Part shown: one piece after another, positions 25,001 through 36,363 of the stretch
Numbering within the stretch: the stretch's first letter is position 1
How the letters are laid out: each line of letters starts with the position of its first letter
Assembly: GCA_965153455.1 (NCBI GenBank)
Contig: OZ234493.1
Location: forward strand, 33,470,213 to 33,534,212
Direction: 5' to 3'
DNA from: Sphagnum compactum
Lineage: Eukaryota > Bryophyta > Sphagnopsida > Sphagnales
DNA: 64,000 nt
Program-made: the position numbers and the translations under genes
The notes under the pieces: model-generated
What the model was told of the DNA's origin: nothing
Databases searched by the model: none
The model's input: only the letters and a program-made list of their open reading frames with translations

Positions 25001-26160
25001 GTTACCATTTATTTATCACATGTCAAAAGTTGTATTATGGAAATCACATGTGAATAATGTATTGATATTTTTTTATACATGTGAGCAATATCAACACATT
25101 TGTAATGTAACCTTGATTATTTAAGTATTTCCTTCCAAATGCAATGGTTTGATGAAATTATTATGTATTTTTATTATTTTCAAATTAGAAGGAATTTAAA
25201 ATTATCCATGGTCATTTTTTATTTTCATCATTTGATTGTTTTAATGTTGGAGTTCGTTGGACAATTCAATTTGAAGATTAAATTTCCTTCAACAAATTTT
25301 ATTATTAGCTTTTGAAAATTTCAATGAATGATTAAATTTTTATGGTTTTTCAAGATGTTGAAACTTGAAATGGTTAACCAAATTTGTTATATTCAATAAA
25401 TCTTGGAATGTGTTACAATTTTAAAAACATAAAAACATGTGATAAAATTAGGGCAAGGATGATTAAGGCTATGTATTAGTGGAAAACAATTTCAAGATTC
25501 AAATCATCGTAGAAGTCATTTAGTGATGGTATGTGAAAAATCAAATGTGCTAAATTAGTTTTGATGAACATAACAAAAAAAATACATACATAAAATGATG
25601 GAATCGCAATTATAATCATGGATTTTGTGATGATAAAAATCATTATTTAATTTATAAATAAGCCTAAGAAAAAGCAAATACATATTTTTATCCTAGGTCA
25701 CATTGTAATAAACATTCATAATTATAAGAAATTTAAAAGGCAACATCTGGTGCAAATTATGTACTTTACTTTATAATTTGGAAGTTATCAATGGATTGGA
25801 CTGTGCAACCATTGATAATGTTCAACATAAAAATTGAAAACCATTAAAACTTAAAAATTTATCATTTTTATAAATACTCTTTTAAAATATTTTAAGTTCA
25901 TCATCGAAGGACAATTTGCAATAAAATCACCAAAGTATGAAAATTTAGACACAATCAATAATACAATTTTCGAAGTTGTTTTGTTTCAAATCAAAGGCAC
26001 ACCTTTCATAAAGTTTTTCAATGTGAAGGTGTCGAATCAAGATCAAATGCAAAAATTAAGTATCAAGGTTATTTTTTGTTCATTTGTGCAACTTGAAAAC
26101 CTCTAGATGTAAACACATTCAATGCCATTGACTTGAAAATTTCAATCAAATTCTAACTAT
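22001..26160. other. Long AT-rich gene-poor spacer
   Basis: Open frames are short and carry no recognisable motif. The base composition is strongly AT-rich with poly-A/T and (AT)n tracts (for example near 24430). I see no RNA gene or transposon domain. Confidence 0.5.
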
Positions 26161-26162
26161 GT

Positions 26163-26343
26163 GATCCTAATTTAAAAAGAGGTACTAATAAATGGGTTGA
26201 CAAAATTTATGACTTAATGGATCAAGTAGATATTCATATTCCAATGCCCAAACATAGAATAGATAAACCCTTTCTTATGGCTGTAAAAGATGCATGTAAA
26301 AGGTCATGGAACTATAGTTACAGGGCGTATAGAAAGACGATAG
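26163..26343 (+). pseudogene. tufA: tufA (elongation factor Tu) remnant, plastid-like
   Basis: Translation from 26163 gives a run matching the middle of bacterial/plastid EF-Tu: [20 protein letters not shown], then [16 protein letters not shown]. After a small deletion and frameshift near 26300, [13 protein letters not shown] follows in another frame. These are the segments that bridge the GTP-binding domain and domain 2. The flanks on both sides do not continue EF-Tu, so only about 60 codons remain. EF-Tu carries aminoacyl-tRNA to the ribosome; this fragment cannot. Plastid origin is inferred from the adjoining clpP fragment. A decayed copy of the nuclear gene for plastid EF-Tu is the alternative. 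Confidence 0.8.
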
Positions 26344-26423
26344 GGTTTATCGGAAAATAAAAAGAATGTGAAAGTTTTTTTTTTTTTTTTAAGGAAAAAA
26401 ATTACTTTTTTATTTGAACCGCT

Positions 26424-26572
26424 TGAGCCATATGCTTCTAAAAAAACTTGTACAGTTCCAAAGAAAGAGGATTTATCGATCTATTCCAATCAATTGAGTC
26501 TATCGCGAAAGATTACTCTTTCTGGGTCAACATGTAAATGACAAAATTGCAAATCAACTCATTGGTATTATG
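26424..26572 (+). pseudogene. clpP: Plastid clpP fragment: end of group II intron 1 plus start of exon 2
   Basis: Bases 26424-26458 match group II intron domain V (GAGCCATATG stem strand, A-rich loop, GTACAGTTC return strand). From 26501 the frame reads YRERLLFLGQHVNDKIANQL and then IGIM, the conserved start of exon 2 of the plastid ATP-dependent protease subunit ClpP1. Homology ends at 26572, where two stops follow. Presence of plastid intron sequence shows transfer of organelle DNA rather than of a processed transcript. It is a nuclear plastid-DNA insertion (NUPT) and cannot make protein. Confidence 0.85.
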
Positions 26573-29500
26573 AAATGATGAATGATGGGAATGAGATTTT
26601 AATGGAAAATGAGTTCAATTTATAAAGCTAAGGAAAGGAATGAATGATGTGTTAGGAATGGTCAAGAATCATGTTAAAAAATGAAACCCTAAATTTGGTG
26701 GTGAAGGGTAGATGAAATCCTTTTTAATGAAAAATGATTTTTTTCCCCTTCCATTGACCATCAAGTTGAGATGTTTTCTTTCTCCTTCCATTGAACTAAT
26801 ATATTATCATGAGATTATGAAATTATAAAAACTATAACATTTACTGTTTATCTAGCAAGCATAATTTGAACTAAATTATTTGAAAAAATTAAATGAAAAT
26901 AAAGTGCATTTGAACAAAAATGGTTCACATTCTACTTTCATCTTTCCATTTGTTCAATCCAATTTTTCTTTGAATACATTACACATCAAAATTTTCAATT
27001 CATTAGAAAATTAATAATAATTTATAATGTTTCAATTAGTCATAATTAAATTTGTTTCAACCTATGAACACAAATCAACATTTAAAATTTAAATTTTTTG
27101 AACTTTATCATCACTAGTGACATGTACACAAATATAGTCATCTCTTCAAAACCATGAAGCGAAAGTTGGACAAATAAATTTCACAGTACATTGCTTGTTT
27201 TCTTACAATAATCATAGAACTCAAAACATAAGTAACCTTTTTATGTATGCGAATTTGAAGTAAAGATACAAAAATGTTTTATCAAAATGAATTGATATTT
27301 TATTTATATTATGATCTACCGTCATATTTTGTTATCATCATTAAATTCATGATGATAACACAACATGATGGTGCGATACATTGTAATTTCAATGTATTAC
27401 AAAGTCAAAAAAAAATAAAATCTTTCTAATAATTTCACCACATTCAAGGGGCGAAAGCCTAATCTTCAACTTGACAAAATCAATTTGATTTCCATTCAAC
27501 ACCCTTTGGATATCTTATTAGTTAACAACAAATTTGTTTAACCGTCCAATATTAGTTGAAGAAACAAACCATTTTAGAATATATTGTTTTAACTTTAAGC
27601 TCAAGTTTCTAAACTTGACATCTAAGACAGAATTTTCAAGGTTTGGGAATTAAACCTTAATAAAAATTGAGAGTAATAAAAGACCTAGTATTTATTTTCC
27701 TATCCATAAAATCTCCAATATCTTTTTCAATAGGGAAGGCCTCAAAGGAACGATAAACCTAAAATTGCAACACACAAAGGTTTAAACTCAAAAGACAAAC
27801 TAACAATCACAAACAATCTCTTGGCTTCCTTTACACATTCATGGAGTGTTTCAAATGTCAATTTATAGTCTGAAGACAAGAAACTAGTGCTGGCTCCAGC
27901 GGAAAAAAAATCTGATCTTTGATTGAAGATAGTGGAGAATTAGAACATGAAAAATACACAAAATTAACCAAAAATAAGATTGAGCTTATCTCTAAGTCTC
28001 AGGAAGGATTTTGGTTGAAGACAAGCTTAGCTTTAGAGTGATTTGCCTGAAGGATTCTCCTGCTATAACCCACTCACGACATCCAAGAGAATCTTACATG
28101 CCAAATGAGTGTCAAACAAGATAAAAGGATATTCGTAATACTTAATAATAACAGTAAACAGAATTCCCCTAATTTGAACAAGTCTACTGGCTACATAAAT
28201 TGATTGACTTGTATTTCATATATTGACATGGCTTCTTGGATAGTAATAGGGCAAAAGTATACTCAATGTAAAGAGCAATGGAAGTGTCTCCCTACGAAAT
28301 TGAAACTAATATAACAAAGACAAGATGTATTGGAGGTACTTACACTGCACTCATGTCTGTTGGTACTCTTGGTCACCTCAAGTCAACCAACCAATCCTCA
28401 TGAGCCATGTCTGAATTGCTTGGTAGTCAATCCTCGTGCTGAGGGTAGATGATGACCATGGTCAACAAACAAATAGCACTTCACAACTTTGACCATCGGA
28501 TAACTGGCACATGCTGAGGCAAAATAATTTCAAAAGACAGTTGAGGTTGCTTTCACCAGCACAATGAGGGTTGGTGTCCAGGCAAACCCAGACGTTGCAA
28601 GATGTAACATGCTGACAAGGTGATACTAATTTTGATAAAAGACAAGCAACACATGGTCAACTTCTGGATTGCCCATGTCAAACGCACCTACCTAATCAAT
28701 TGCTTTGCATTTCATGTCCACTTGATTGCACTTCTCAAGCTGAAGAAACTTGGCCAGTGGCTGATTCCCAAGATCCCTGATTTCATGTTCAGGAACTTTG
28801 ACATGAAGAGAATTTTGAGATTCCTCCAAGATACACACAAAAACCATTAGATGCTCCCTCACAGGATGTAAAAAGCTTCACTTCTAGCTTTAACAGAAAT
28901 CTGAACAGAGCTTATCAAAACTAGCAATGTACTCAAATTGTTCACATCTTTGCAAACTGTGCCATGTAAAATTAAATTTATGTGGCATGCAATGAAGAAA
29001 GACCACCTGAACACCTCTGTCAAGTGGTTGCTATGGCTTGAGAGGACAAGCTGCCTTTAGATGCCTGAACTCCTCTGTTGACTTTCATTACTGTCACAAA
29101 GAAAAAACTGCTCAAATGCGCTGGCAATAACATCTAGAAGAAATGATCGTAACAATCGCATTCCCATACAATGGAAGCCAATGAACAATAGCTAATGCAA
29201 TAACACATTGCATACAAAAGACTGCACTACGAACAGATAACATGAGATAGGGAGATGAGAGTAGTGACATTATGACCATCCTCTTTCATGTTGGCTTTTG
29301 GCAACTTTATGAGAGCATCCACAATTCCAACCAGCAGAGAACCACAAAGTAAGAAAATCAATTCTACTTGCCAGGGCTGTACAATTGAGTGCATGCAGTC
29401 AGAAGTGTTCAATTCGAACATTGGGGGGTTCCCAGCAGCCAGCACTATGAAATTCCACTCCATGGTAGCTGCAGCAACCATTATCCGCACTCAACCCTTG

Positions 29501-30014
29501 TCAGTGAGTATAACAATTGATCATTCCTCAAAATTAGTGCTGCATCATTCCTCAAAATTAAACAGTGAAAGGAAATACCAGGTTCCAACACAGCAAGGAA
29601 ATTGGCTCTGGTGATGCAGTTGCAAAGAACTTTCATATAATTCCAGCAACCAGGCTTTACTTGAAACACCAGAACATGACACCATTTCAATGTCTCATCC
29701 TCTACCCAAATTCCGTTGCCTGGGCCTCCCAAGAGACCAGTACTGCTGTAGAAGCCCAAAATGACTCTGCAAAAATGGGCTGTGATGGGATACAAATACC
29801 CACAGAGTTCAGTGCTCACAGATCCATACTGAGAATGCTCAACAATACACCATCCAGCAAAAACAGCATAACAATTGAATGCTTCTGCTTGATTGCAAGA
29901 ATACTGGAACAGACTGCACAAAGATGGTCAGCAGAAGTAATGGAGAAATCTGAATCATTTCAGCATAGATGTTAGACACCTACAAGGTGCCTGTCTACAA
30001 TTTGCTAAAAAAAA
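26573..30014. other. AT-rich spacer, then probable 3' flank of the PRP38-type gene
   Basis: From 26573 to about 27850 the DNA is AT-rich without features. From 27850 to 30014 the composition is more balanced and may include the 3' UTR of the minus-strand gene that ends at 30015. Frames at 28620-28850 and 29565-29975 lack recognisable motifs. Confidence 0.4.
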
Positions 30015-31427
30015 CTACTTCCATCTCATGCTACCAAGATGAATCACATCCTCATCAGTTCCTGGTTTTGAGCGAAAGCTATTGTCATTCATGTCCTTAC
30101 TTTTCTTGTCACTGGCATCCCCATACACATCCAACAGCTTTTTCAAGTTATTGAATGCCGGTTTGACATTTGTTGGGCTTTGAGAGCTCTGTTGCCCCAC
30201 AATACTGCTGCGTCCCCTGGGGCTGTGGCTTCTACGATGATCAATGTCTTCATACTGTCTCTCCTTCTCCCTCTCTCTTCTCCTGTCCCTTTCACCACTC
30301 CAGTCCCTCCTCTCCCTGCTCTTGCCATTCTCCCTCTCTCTTTCTCTGTCCCTACCCCTTGCCTTTTCATTCCCACCATCCCTAAACCTAGAATCCCTGT
30401 TGCTATCTCTATCCCTGTCCTCTCTACCCCTGCCCCTACTGTCCTCCCGGTCACGGTCTCTGCTCCTCTCCCTTTCCCTCTCTCTGTCCCGAAGCCTCTC
30501 CCGCTCCTGGTCATGTTCCCTGTCACGATCCCGGTCCCTTCCTGCAGCATCAACATCCCGAGTCCTCCGCATGTCTCTTTCCCGGTCAGAGTCCCTACTT
30601 CTCTCCCTATCTCGGTCTCTTGAATCTCGGTCAACATCAACCCTTTCTTGCCTCTTTGAACGATGCACATCGTTTGTACCATTATGCTGTGGCTCATGCA
30701 CAGGCACACTTCGTCGGATAGGTGAAGAATCTCGAGTGAATGCTCGATGAGGAGCACGCTGCCCAAATGATACAGAGAGTGCAGCTTTCACAGATGGGGG
30801 CCTGCGTGCGGTATCATCCCCACCATGACGTCCACCTGCCCCTGTAACCCCAGCAGGCTGTGTTGAGAGCTTCATGCGCTCCAAATGTGCAGTAATTTGG
30901 CGCAAAATGGGAACAGGTATGCGAGGGAAAAGAGTGTCAAAGTAGTACTGGTTCAGAAGAAGGTCCCGCACATATACACCCATGGTGGTCATCCTCCCAT
31001 TCGATCCCGGAGCAAACTCCTCATCATCTGTCACATATTGCTCAAACCAACCCCACAAAGTCTTTGGATCACCCACATACCTGAGGTACAGAAACCCTAT
31101 TGCTCTTATGTAGGGCGAATCTACATGATCCAATAATCCTCGCATCTGCTTCACAGAGAACTTCATGGTGAAAAGCTTGTACAGCAGACAGAAGGCCGTA
31201 GACGGACCCCGACAATTCCCTGTCATCCACGGCTCCACATGATCTACCTGGTTGTAGATTTCATCAACCACTTCCGTATACGTCTTCAAGCTGTAAAGCT
31301 CCTTGAAGTAGTCTGAAGAGAGTATGTTTGTGCACAGCACCCGTTCTAGCAAAGCATCCAAAGGCTTCCCACATGTCTGCACCTCCATTCTTTCCATCGC
31401 CACAAACCCTAATTTTCTCGAAAACAC
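30015..31427 (-). CDS. SRL1: PRP38-domain splicing factor with RS-like tail (SRL1-type)
   Basis: A single uninterrupted frame of 470 codons. The N-terminal half is the PRP38 domain (about residues 15-205): LERVLCTNILSSDYFKELYS, EPWMTGNCRGPSTAFCLLYK, GSNGRMTTMGVYVRDLL and YYFDTLFPRIPVPILRQ. PRP38 proteins join the U4/U6.U5 tri-snRNP and are needed for spliceosome activation in the nucleus. The C-terminal half is an alternating Arg-Asp/Arg-Glu/Arg-Ser tract (about residues 250-420). The closing segment DVIHLGSMRWK resembles the end of Arabidopsis SRL1. The longest frame starts at 31427, but homologues begin at the MEVQT methionine, here at 31388, so either is possible. No intron interrupts the coding part, which is unusual beside its multi-exon neighbours. 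The RS repeats create long mirror frames on the other strand that are not genes. Confidence 0.92.
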   Translation of the reverse strand: MFSRKLGFVAMERMEVQTCGKPLDALLERVLCTNILSSDYFKELYSLKTYTEVVDEIYNQVDHVEPWMTGNCRGPSTAFCLLYKLFTMKFSVKQMRGLLDHVDSPYIRAIGFLYLRYVGDPKTLWGWFEQYVTDDEEFAPGSNGRMTTMGVYVRDLLLNQYYFDTLFPRIPVPILRQITAHLERMKLSTQPAGVTGAGGRHGGDDTARRPPSVKAALSVSFGQRAPHRAFTRDSSPIRRSVPVHEPQHNGTNDVHRSKRQERVDVDRDSRDRDRERSRDSDRERDMRRTRDVDAAGRDRDRDREHDQERERLRDRERERERSRDRDREDSRGRGREDRDRDSNRDSRFRDGGNEKARGRDRERERENGKSRERRDWSGERDRRREREKERQYEDIDHRRSHSPRGRSSIVGQQSSQSPTNVKPAFNNLKKLLDVYGDASDKKSKDMNDNSFRSKPGTDEDVIHLGSMRWK

Positions 31428-31872
31428 CTCTGTCTGTCTGTCTGTCTCCTTTCGAGAAATCCTATCACCCTCCTCTTTTTCTCTCTACAGTTTTCAATCA
31501 CTCAATGTAAATCAAAGGAAAAAATTTCAGCAAAATCTTCGAGAAAGAAAACACACACACACACACACATGCACTTTGAGAACAAGAAGAAAACCCCAAC
31601 ATATTCCAAACCCTTACCCCCACCCCTCTCTTTTCCTCTGTCTTTTTGGCGTCTTCAACACAACCAACGGCTGATAGAACACAGAATCTGCGGTACCGGG
31701 ATAGCAAAAGACAAAATCCAGAAACCAACGAGCTCGCCTTTCCTTCCTTTCTTTGTTTGCGATGGTTTCCGACGCGCCAGCCTCGACAGCAAGCATCCGC
31801 TGCGAGGGACACAAAATGAGAATTTCCGCAAACCCTCACACGTCCACAAACGCGCTCCGTCCGAACCATGAA

Positions 31873-31955
31873 ACACTTATCATAAGTGGAACTAGCAAGA
31901 CCATAAGTGGAACTAGGGAGCCCATAAGTGGAACTGGCGGGACCACAAGTGGAGA
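31873..31955. repeat. 21-bp minisatellite upstream of the SRL1-type gene
   Basis: Three copies of ATAAGTGGAACTAGCAAGAC-like sequence plus a partial fourth, ending near GGTGGGACAGGTGG on the minus strand. It sits about 450-530 bp before the start codon of the minus-strand gene. A related two-unit copy is at 42834-42880. Confidence 0.85.
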
Positions 31956-33950
31956 TGACCACCTGTCCCACCAAAGAGAAACCCTAAAATCTACCTGAAT
32001 ACGAACCCAGACAGTGAAATACCCGGTCACGAGCTACCATCCGGGTTGGTGCGCGGATGATTTGGTTTTTTCTTAATACCCGGAGGTTCCCTCTTTCAAC
32101 TCATTCAGAACAAGACACAACCCTGGTTTGCAGGTCGTGGGGTAATAATTTTGAGAATGGAAAAAAAATCAGTGTTGTTGGGTATATCATTTACCCGGAT
32201 ATACTCGTTAGGTACATGTAAGGTACATGATATATATCTATATATATATAATTTTATTTTTTAATAAAATAAATATATCTTAATCAAATGCATACTCAAA
32301 GATATGTAAATTTTTAAAAGAATACCCATTTCATAACCCTGAATATATTTCAAAAAATATTCATACTCAAAGTTGAATATGTTCTCAAAATTGTGTAAAT
32401 CTCATTAGGGTAAGTCTTGCTTGAATCTTAAAATTTAAACCTAAACCTTAAAATTATTACCATTGTTATGTTTGATCCTTGAGCAAGGTGTTTAATATTC
32501 ATATATATATATATAATTTCATGATTTAGTATCATATTGTCATACGAGGAATGAAATTATTCAGATTGTAACATGCAATAATTATGATGGTTTTCAACAC
32601 CTTAGCTTCATATTTTTTAAGAAATTTTGTTTCACTATTTTTAGAATTATTTAATAATGAAATTGATCGTAGGGTAAAGTTTTACAATTTGATTGAATTT
32701 CTGAAAATTTTGACAAAACGAAAAAAATATAATTTGTACCAAAATAGCACAGAAAATTTCTTCAATTACACAACAATAAAATGTGTGTGTGTGTGTGTGT
32801 GTGTTTTTTTCCAATTTGGCCCTCCATACCCCCTTAGTCCTGAGCCCCCTAACCTCCTAGCCTTAGCCCATACAGCCCCCATTTCATAGCTCATGGGCGG
32901 GCAGCCCGTTTCTGACCCCAAAAAAAGGAAGTTGTGCCTAATTTGGGGATCCCATCCTGGGTTTCCCCCAATTTGGTCCCTTATTTGGACTCATTGAGGA
33001 TAACACCGCTTATGTATAGGATGAGATCAAAAAGAGGCGGTGAGAGTGGGGGGACCCAACTGGATTCCACTTTGTGGATAGGTATCAATTGATATGAAGT
33101 TCTAGTATAAGACCGGCTCTCTATTGAATCCTTAAGTTGGACCTTGCCTTGGAACCTAGCTTGCCATCTTGGTTCTTCAAATCATGAGCTCTCCTCCTTT
33201 TGAGCTCTTTTTTGGGGGTTTGAATCAATTGAATTTATATTTTTGTTGTCTTTGTTGCAAGTGAGGGTTCTTCTAAGCTTTTACTTATCTTTCAGATCTA
33301 AAATGAGCTCGCATAACCCATTTGAATATTTGAAACACAAATTATAATCAAGAAAAGGGTCAAAAGTCAAATTGACAGTTTGACTCCCCATCACTAAAAA
33401 TCAAGAATCTCTTTCTCTCATATGCTTCTAGCTATTGATGGGGTCAGAGCTTTGAAACCTGATTCGACTCCTCCTTGGGTCCCAATTTATGGCTCTCATC
33501 CAATACAAGATTGCTCTATTTCATTGGACCCTTGTCCAAAGGGGCCAGCCCTAAAGACTCTACACACCCAAAACATGCATAAATTATTCTTCACTAACCC
33601 AAATGTGTTTGGGCATCACCCATTTCTTTTTTTTGGAAAAAAAATAAATTGTGAATCATGTTCAGGGCAGACAATGAAAAAAGAAATGTAGCAATTAAGT
33701 TTTGTACCACCTACTGCATTGAAGAGTTGCTGCTGGGGGCATTTAAGGAGCTGGCCAGTTAGTTGCCAGGCCCAGTCTCTCTGCCTACAAGGGGGATGAG
33801 AAGAGAAGCATGTGACTATTATTACAAAGAGAAGAGTCATGTCGTCATTTGCGTAGCGGCGAAGACACTCACTCCCATGTCATGTCATGTGTGTGTATCA
33901 AGATTCAAGAGAGAGAGGAGACGCCCACCCGCTCCTATTGTGTGTGGGTT
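31956..33950. other. Intergenic DNA without recognisable genes
   Basis: AT-rich DNA with (TA)n near 32230 and 32500 and a (GT)n tract at about 32781-32803. The 32820-33600 stretch is more GC-balanced and may be an old repeat, but shows no coding motif. Confidence 0.45.
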
Positions 33951-34003
33951 TGTGTGTGTTTTGAGTCTTTGATCCGTTTTCTGTAAAGCTTTTGGTTTTC
34001 TTC

Positions 34004-36363
34004 ATGGCAAATTGTTGTTGTAGTAGTAGTAGTAGTAGTTCTACTACTTCTCAATGGGTCTTTCCCATTATATACTTGGTGCTCTTCTGTTTGCTCAATT
34101 GTGGCGGAACAACAGAAGCGAAGTGCTATTCGACCATCTTCGGCTTTGGGGACTCCAAGACAGACACGGGCCAAATGCAAACCGCATTCCCTTTTCAAAC
34201 CGCAGCTGAGTTCTGGCCTTACGGAAGGACTTTCTTCGGTCGTCCAGTCAACCGCTATTGCGATGGCCGCCTCGTGATCGACTTCATGAGTGAGCACTGA
34301 GTACCCAATGCCCGATATGGGTGGTTCTTCTTGTTGAGTATGTATGATACAGTTAGCTGCTAGAATGTTGCGATTGGATCATACCACCTTTGCTCTTATA
34401 ATGGAAGGGTTCATGGGTTCACGGTTTAATGTATAGGGGACGGAACAGCTTTGATGCTCTTCCTGGATTTGAGGGCCTGGCTGAAGGCAATAAGCCCAAG
34501 GGCTGCGCCTGAAAATCCAGGAATTGCCACAGAGTTGTTCCTTCTCCAACGAAAAGAATATTTTCAAATTTAGGAACCTCGCAAAAGTGTAAGGTACCCT
34601 TTTTTTCAGGATGTGCCCTTGATCAACAAACCTGTGACCTTACACTTTTGTAAGGTCCCTTTATATGAAATCGGTAACTTCTGCTGCCGGGGGAGGCACT
34701 TTCAGATACACAGGCTAAATTTGAAAAGTTCTTTATGGAGAGTTGATGTTCTTTCTTTTGAATTCAGAGTTTGTAGTAGAAGAAGGATTGAGTCGTTGGT
34801 GGCTTTGGGATTGGGGAACATGCACAGCCCAGGCATACAATCTGCCATTCTTGAGCCCATATTTTGAAGCACTCAACTCCGACTTCAGGCACGGAGTCAA
34901 TTTTGCAGCCTCTTCTGCTGGTGCACGGCGTGTTATTTACAGAGGATGTCCCTTCACCCTTCCCATACAGCTTCAACAGTACCGCAGGTTCAAGCTCACC
35001 ACATTATCTACAGGTATGTATGTACCTAACCCCTGTTAGCACCTACTTCCTTTACTCATTGTTGTGTCTGTATCACCTTTTGTGCACTGTGCCCTAGACA
35101 ACAAGATTTAAAATGATGTTTTGTTTAAGTAGGGTTGTTCACTGTGTTAGTGGGCCAGAATTCAGAAGTGAAGTGTGTACCAGGTTTGCATGCACACCCT
35201 TGATCAACAAAAAAATGCAAATTTGATCTTTGTTAAGAAAAAGGTTGTTCATGGACTGATGTTGAATGTGCTAGATTTGGAGGTGAGGTCACCCAATGCA
35301 ACAGGATTCAGAACAGGATTGCATGTTGTGTCAGTTGGAGAGAATGACTATCGATTGGGTTACCATGCTGGCATGACATTTGACCAAGTGGTGAAATGGG
35401 TACCTGATGTTGTGGGCAATATCACAGCTGTTCTCGAAGTAAGGTTTTTTTTTTGTTCATTTGGTTTTCCCCTTCCATTTACCAATGTGATTACGTTGAC
35501 ACTGTGAACATGTTTGTTCTCACAATGGAAAAAACAGAAAGGCAATTATCCAATACAAGGGATTATTGCTGCCCATGGATTATGCAAGAGATGGATCTTA
35601 TAACATACTGAAAATTGGGTTTGTTGTCTGTCTTGGTGGAGTTTAGGGTCTGTACCTTGAAGGCGCTCGGGAGTTCTTTGTGATGAACATTGCTGTGGAA
35701 GGATGTGAGCCATGTCTTTTGGCACTGTTTCTAGACAGTCCTCCGAGTGACTATGATGAGTTGGGGTGCTTGAAAGGACTGAATGATGTCACTCATGCTC
35801 ACAACAACGCACTGAAAGCTGCTGTTGATATGTTGAGACTCAAATACCCTGATGCAACATTCATCTATGGGGATCACTTTGGATCACATCTAAACATACT
35901 GAAGAACTACAAAAAGCATGGTGAGCAACCCTGTGACCTGATCATGTGTCTTGGCAGCTCAACACTACTGACTCTCCTTTTTTTGGTTTGACTAGTAATT
36001 GCAGTTTCTGATCCAAAGTTTGTCGCAGGATTCGAGAGTGTAACCAAGGCATGTTGTGGGAGTGGACCTTTACCAATCAATTATAATGAGAATATCACTT
36101 GTGGCATGCAAGGTTCTACTGTATGCACTGATCCTTCAAACCATGTGAGCTGGGATGGTGTCCATTTGACTGAGCATGTCCACCGCCTCATAGCTCTAGA
36201 TTTTCTAACGGGTTCCTTCACTGACCCACCAAATGCTCTCAGTGGTGGCTGCACTCTCAATCTTGACTTCAGCAGATTTGCTCACGGATCTGATCAGCTT
36301 TCGGAATTACATCTTGAAGTCGTTCCACAGTTATTAAGGCAGGAGAAAGACTATTTTATTTGA
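34004..36363 (+). CDS. GDSL-type esterase/lipase, secreted
   Basis: Five exons keep frame: 34004-34289, 34828-35013, 35305-35438, 35647-35920 and 36005-36363, giving 412 residues. Block I is GFGDSKTDTG with the catalytic Ser. Block II is HGVNFAASSAG (oxyanion Gly). Block III is SVGENDY (oxyanion Asn). Block V is DPSNHVSWDGVHLTE with the catalytic Asp and His. A Ser/Cys-rich start followed by a hydrophobic stretch (PIIYLVLFCLLNC) looks like a signal peptide, so the enzyme is probably secreted. The family hydrolyses esters of lipids, cutin precursors or cell-wall acetyl groups; the substrate cannot be told from sequence. The start at 34004 is the first ATG and precedes the signal peptide directly. 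All catalytic residues are present, so the gene looks functional. Length is slightly above the usual 350-390. Confidence 0.92.

Noticed and set aside
30143-30766. Long open frames on both strands (up to 207 codons) over the RS-rich region
   Set aside because: They are shadows of the Arg-Asp/Arg-Glu repeat in the PRP38-type gene; the PRP38 frame explains the whole stretch.
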